This document shows, one piece after another, positions 6,267-6,788 of a stretch of DNA of 6,788 nt (its first letter is position 1; each line of letters begins with the position of its first letter). Source of the DNA: Sandaracinaceae bacterium (GTDB lineage: Bacteria > Myxococcota_A > Polyangia > Polyangiales > Houyiibacteriaceae). The stretch spans positions 1 through 6,788 of the forward strand of contig JAAZAH010000086.1 of the NCBI GenBank assembly GCA_012514415.1, read 5' to 3'. Both the position numbers and the translations under genes were made by a program. The notes beneath the pieces were generated by a model that ran no database searches, was not told the DNA's origin, and saw nothing but the letters and a program-made list of their open reading frames with translations.

Positions 6267-6302
6267 ATCGCCGCCCTGCGGACGCACGGGCGGCGATTTT
6301 TT
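6267..6302. terminator. Hairpin between peroxiredoxin and thioredoxin-like genes
   Basis: A perfect 10-bp stem, ATCGCCGCCC (6267-6276) with GGGCGGCGAT (6288-6297), encloses an 11-nt loop that can itself pair TGCG with CGCA. On the plus strand it runs into six T's (6297-6302), a textbook terminator in the direction opposing both flanking genes. On the minus strand, the direction of the genes, it is followed by GTTATTTAAG, a weaker U-tract. It may partly terminate the peroxiredoxin transcript while allowing some read-through into the thioredoxin-like gene. Confidence 0.65.
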
Positions 6303-6313
6303 CGCTTAGGCGA

Positions 6314-6788
6314 TCAGGCGACGAAGTCCTCGCCCTTTTGCCAGTCCGCTCCGCAGAGCCCGCCGCTCTGCAGCGCCTGAACGGTGCGGAGTGTCTCGCG
6401 CGGGCTCCGGCCAGCGTTGAGATCGTTAATGGAGACAGAGCGGACGATGCCCTCGTTATCGACGATCACGGTCGCGCGATAGGCGACACCCTGGTCCTCC
6501 TTGAGAACGCCGAAGGCGCGCGTCACGGAGTGGTTGGTATCGGCGATCACGGGGTGCGTGATCTCATCGGGGAAGGTCTCGCGATCGGCGAACCACGCCT
6601 TATGGCTGAAGAAGCTGTCGGTCGAAGCACCGATCACCTCGACACCATCATCCTTGAAGTTCTCGAGCTCCTTTTCGAAGCCGCGGATCTCGGTCGGGCA
6701 GATGAAGGTGAAGTCGAGGGGATACCAATAAATGACGTGCCATTTGCCCTCGTAATCCTTCGAGCTGATCACTTTTTCTTCGCCGTTA
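6314..6788 (-). CDS. ahpC: 2-Cys peroxiredoxin, AhpC/Prx1 type (5' end beyond window)
   Basis: The frame is open to the right edge, so the true start lies outside; about 157 residues are visible, beginning NGEEKVISSKDYEGKW. A GTG codon at 6772 is internal rather than the start, because the family has roughly 25-30 more residues ahead of this point. Seen: the peroxidatic site YPLDFTFICPTE (the Cys codon is 6698-6700), STDSFFSHKAW, the Arg-bearing YRATVIVDNEGIVRS, and the resolving Cys in GGLCGADWQKGE near the C-terminus. These identify a typical 2-Cys peroxiredoxin that reduces H2O2 and organic hydroperoxides through an intersubunit disulfide. The protein ends soon after that motif (EDFVA), lacking the longer C-terminal tail of E. 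coli AhpC; a shorter tail can mean less sensitivity to overoxidation. Its reductant could be the thioredoxin-like product encoded next. No ahpF or ahpD is in view. Confidence 0.93.
   Translation of the reverse strand, partial: NGEEKVISSKDYEGKWHVIYWYPLDFTFICPTEIRGFEKELENFKDDGVEVIGASTDSFFSHKAWFADRETFPDEITHPVIADTNHSVTRAFGVLKEDQGVAYRATVIVDNEGIVRSVSINDLNAGRSPRETLRTVQALQSGGLCGADWQKGEDFVA

Overview
The window looks like part of a high-GC (about 60% by eye) Gram-negative chromosome. Two N-terminal export signals with a cysteine, a TolC-type outer-membrane efflux protein and a SixA-type phosphatase all point to a cell with an outer membrane. Heavy use of GAT/GAG/CTC codons, few strong ribosome binding sites and an unusual gene mix would fit a myxobacterium-like (former Deltaproteobacteria) lineage. 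That placement is inference; no rRNA or other marker gene is present.

Layout: (1) 1-894, minus strand: a histidine-rich exported, probably lipid-anchored protein, followed with coupled or nearly coupled spacing by a TolC/CusC-family outer-membrane efflux protein cut by the window's left edge. (2) 895-1267: a divergent control region. (3) 1268-2845, plus: a large polytopic membrane protein whose N-terminal half is ZIP-like and whose C-terminal half is an unrecognised second membrane domain. (4) 3032-3529, plus: SixA-like histidine phosphatase. (5) 3662-4828, plus: MFS transporter. (6) 4879-5358, plus: Ddn-like deazaflavin (F420)-dependent nitroreductase-family protein. (7) 5404-5823, plus: glyoxalase I, closed by a strong hairpin. 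(8) 5892-6788, minus: an ahpC-type 2-Cys peroxiredoxin (5' end cut by the right edge) followed by a small thioredoxin-fold protein, with a 10-bp hairpin between them.

Two themes emerge. The left third reads as metal handling: a His-rich periplasmic metal-binding protein with an RND-type outer-membrane factor, diverging from a ZIP-like transporter with its own His-rich loops. The right half reads as detoxification and redox defence: F420-type reductase, glyoxalase for methylglyoxal, peroxiredoxin and a candidate thioredoxin partner.

The most unusual points are the ZIP plus second-membrane-domain architecture, a perfect 63-nt in-frame duplication in the His-rich gene, and a 15-bp imperfect inverted repeat that swallows the start codon of the glyoxalase gene. 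I see no mobile elements, CRISPR arrays, tRNAs or rRNAs.
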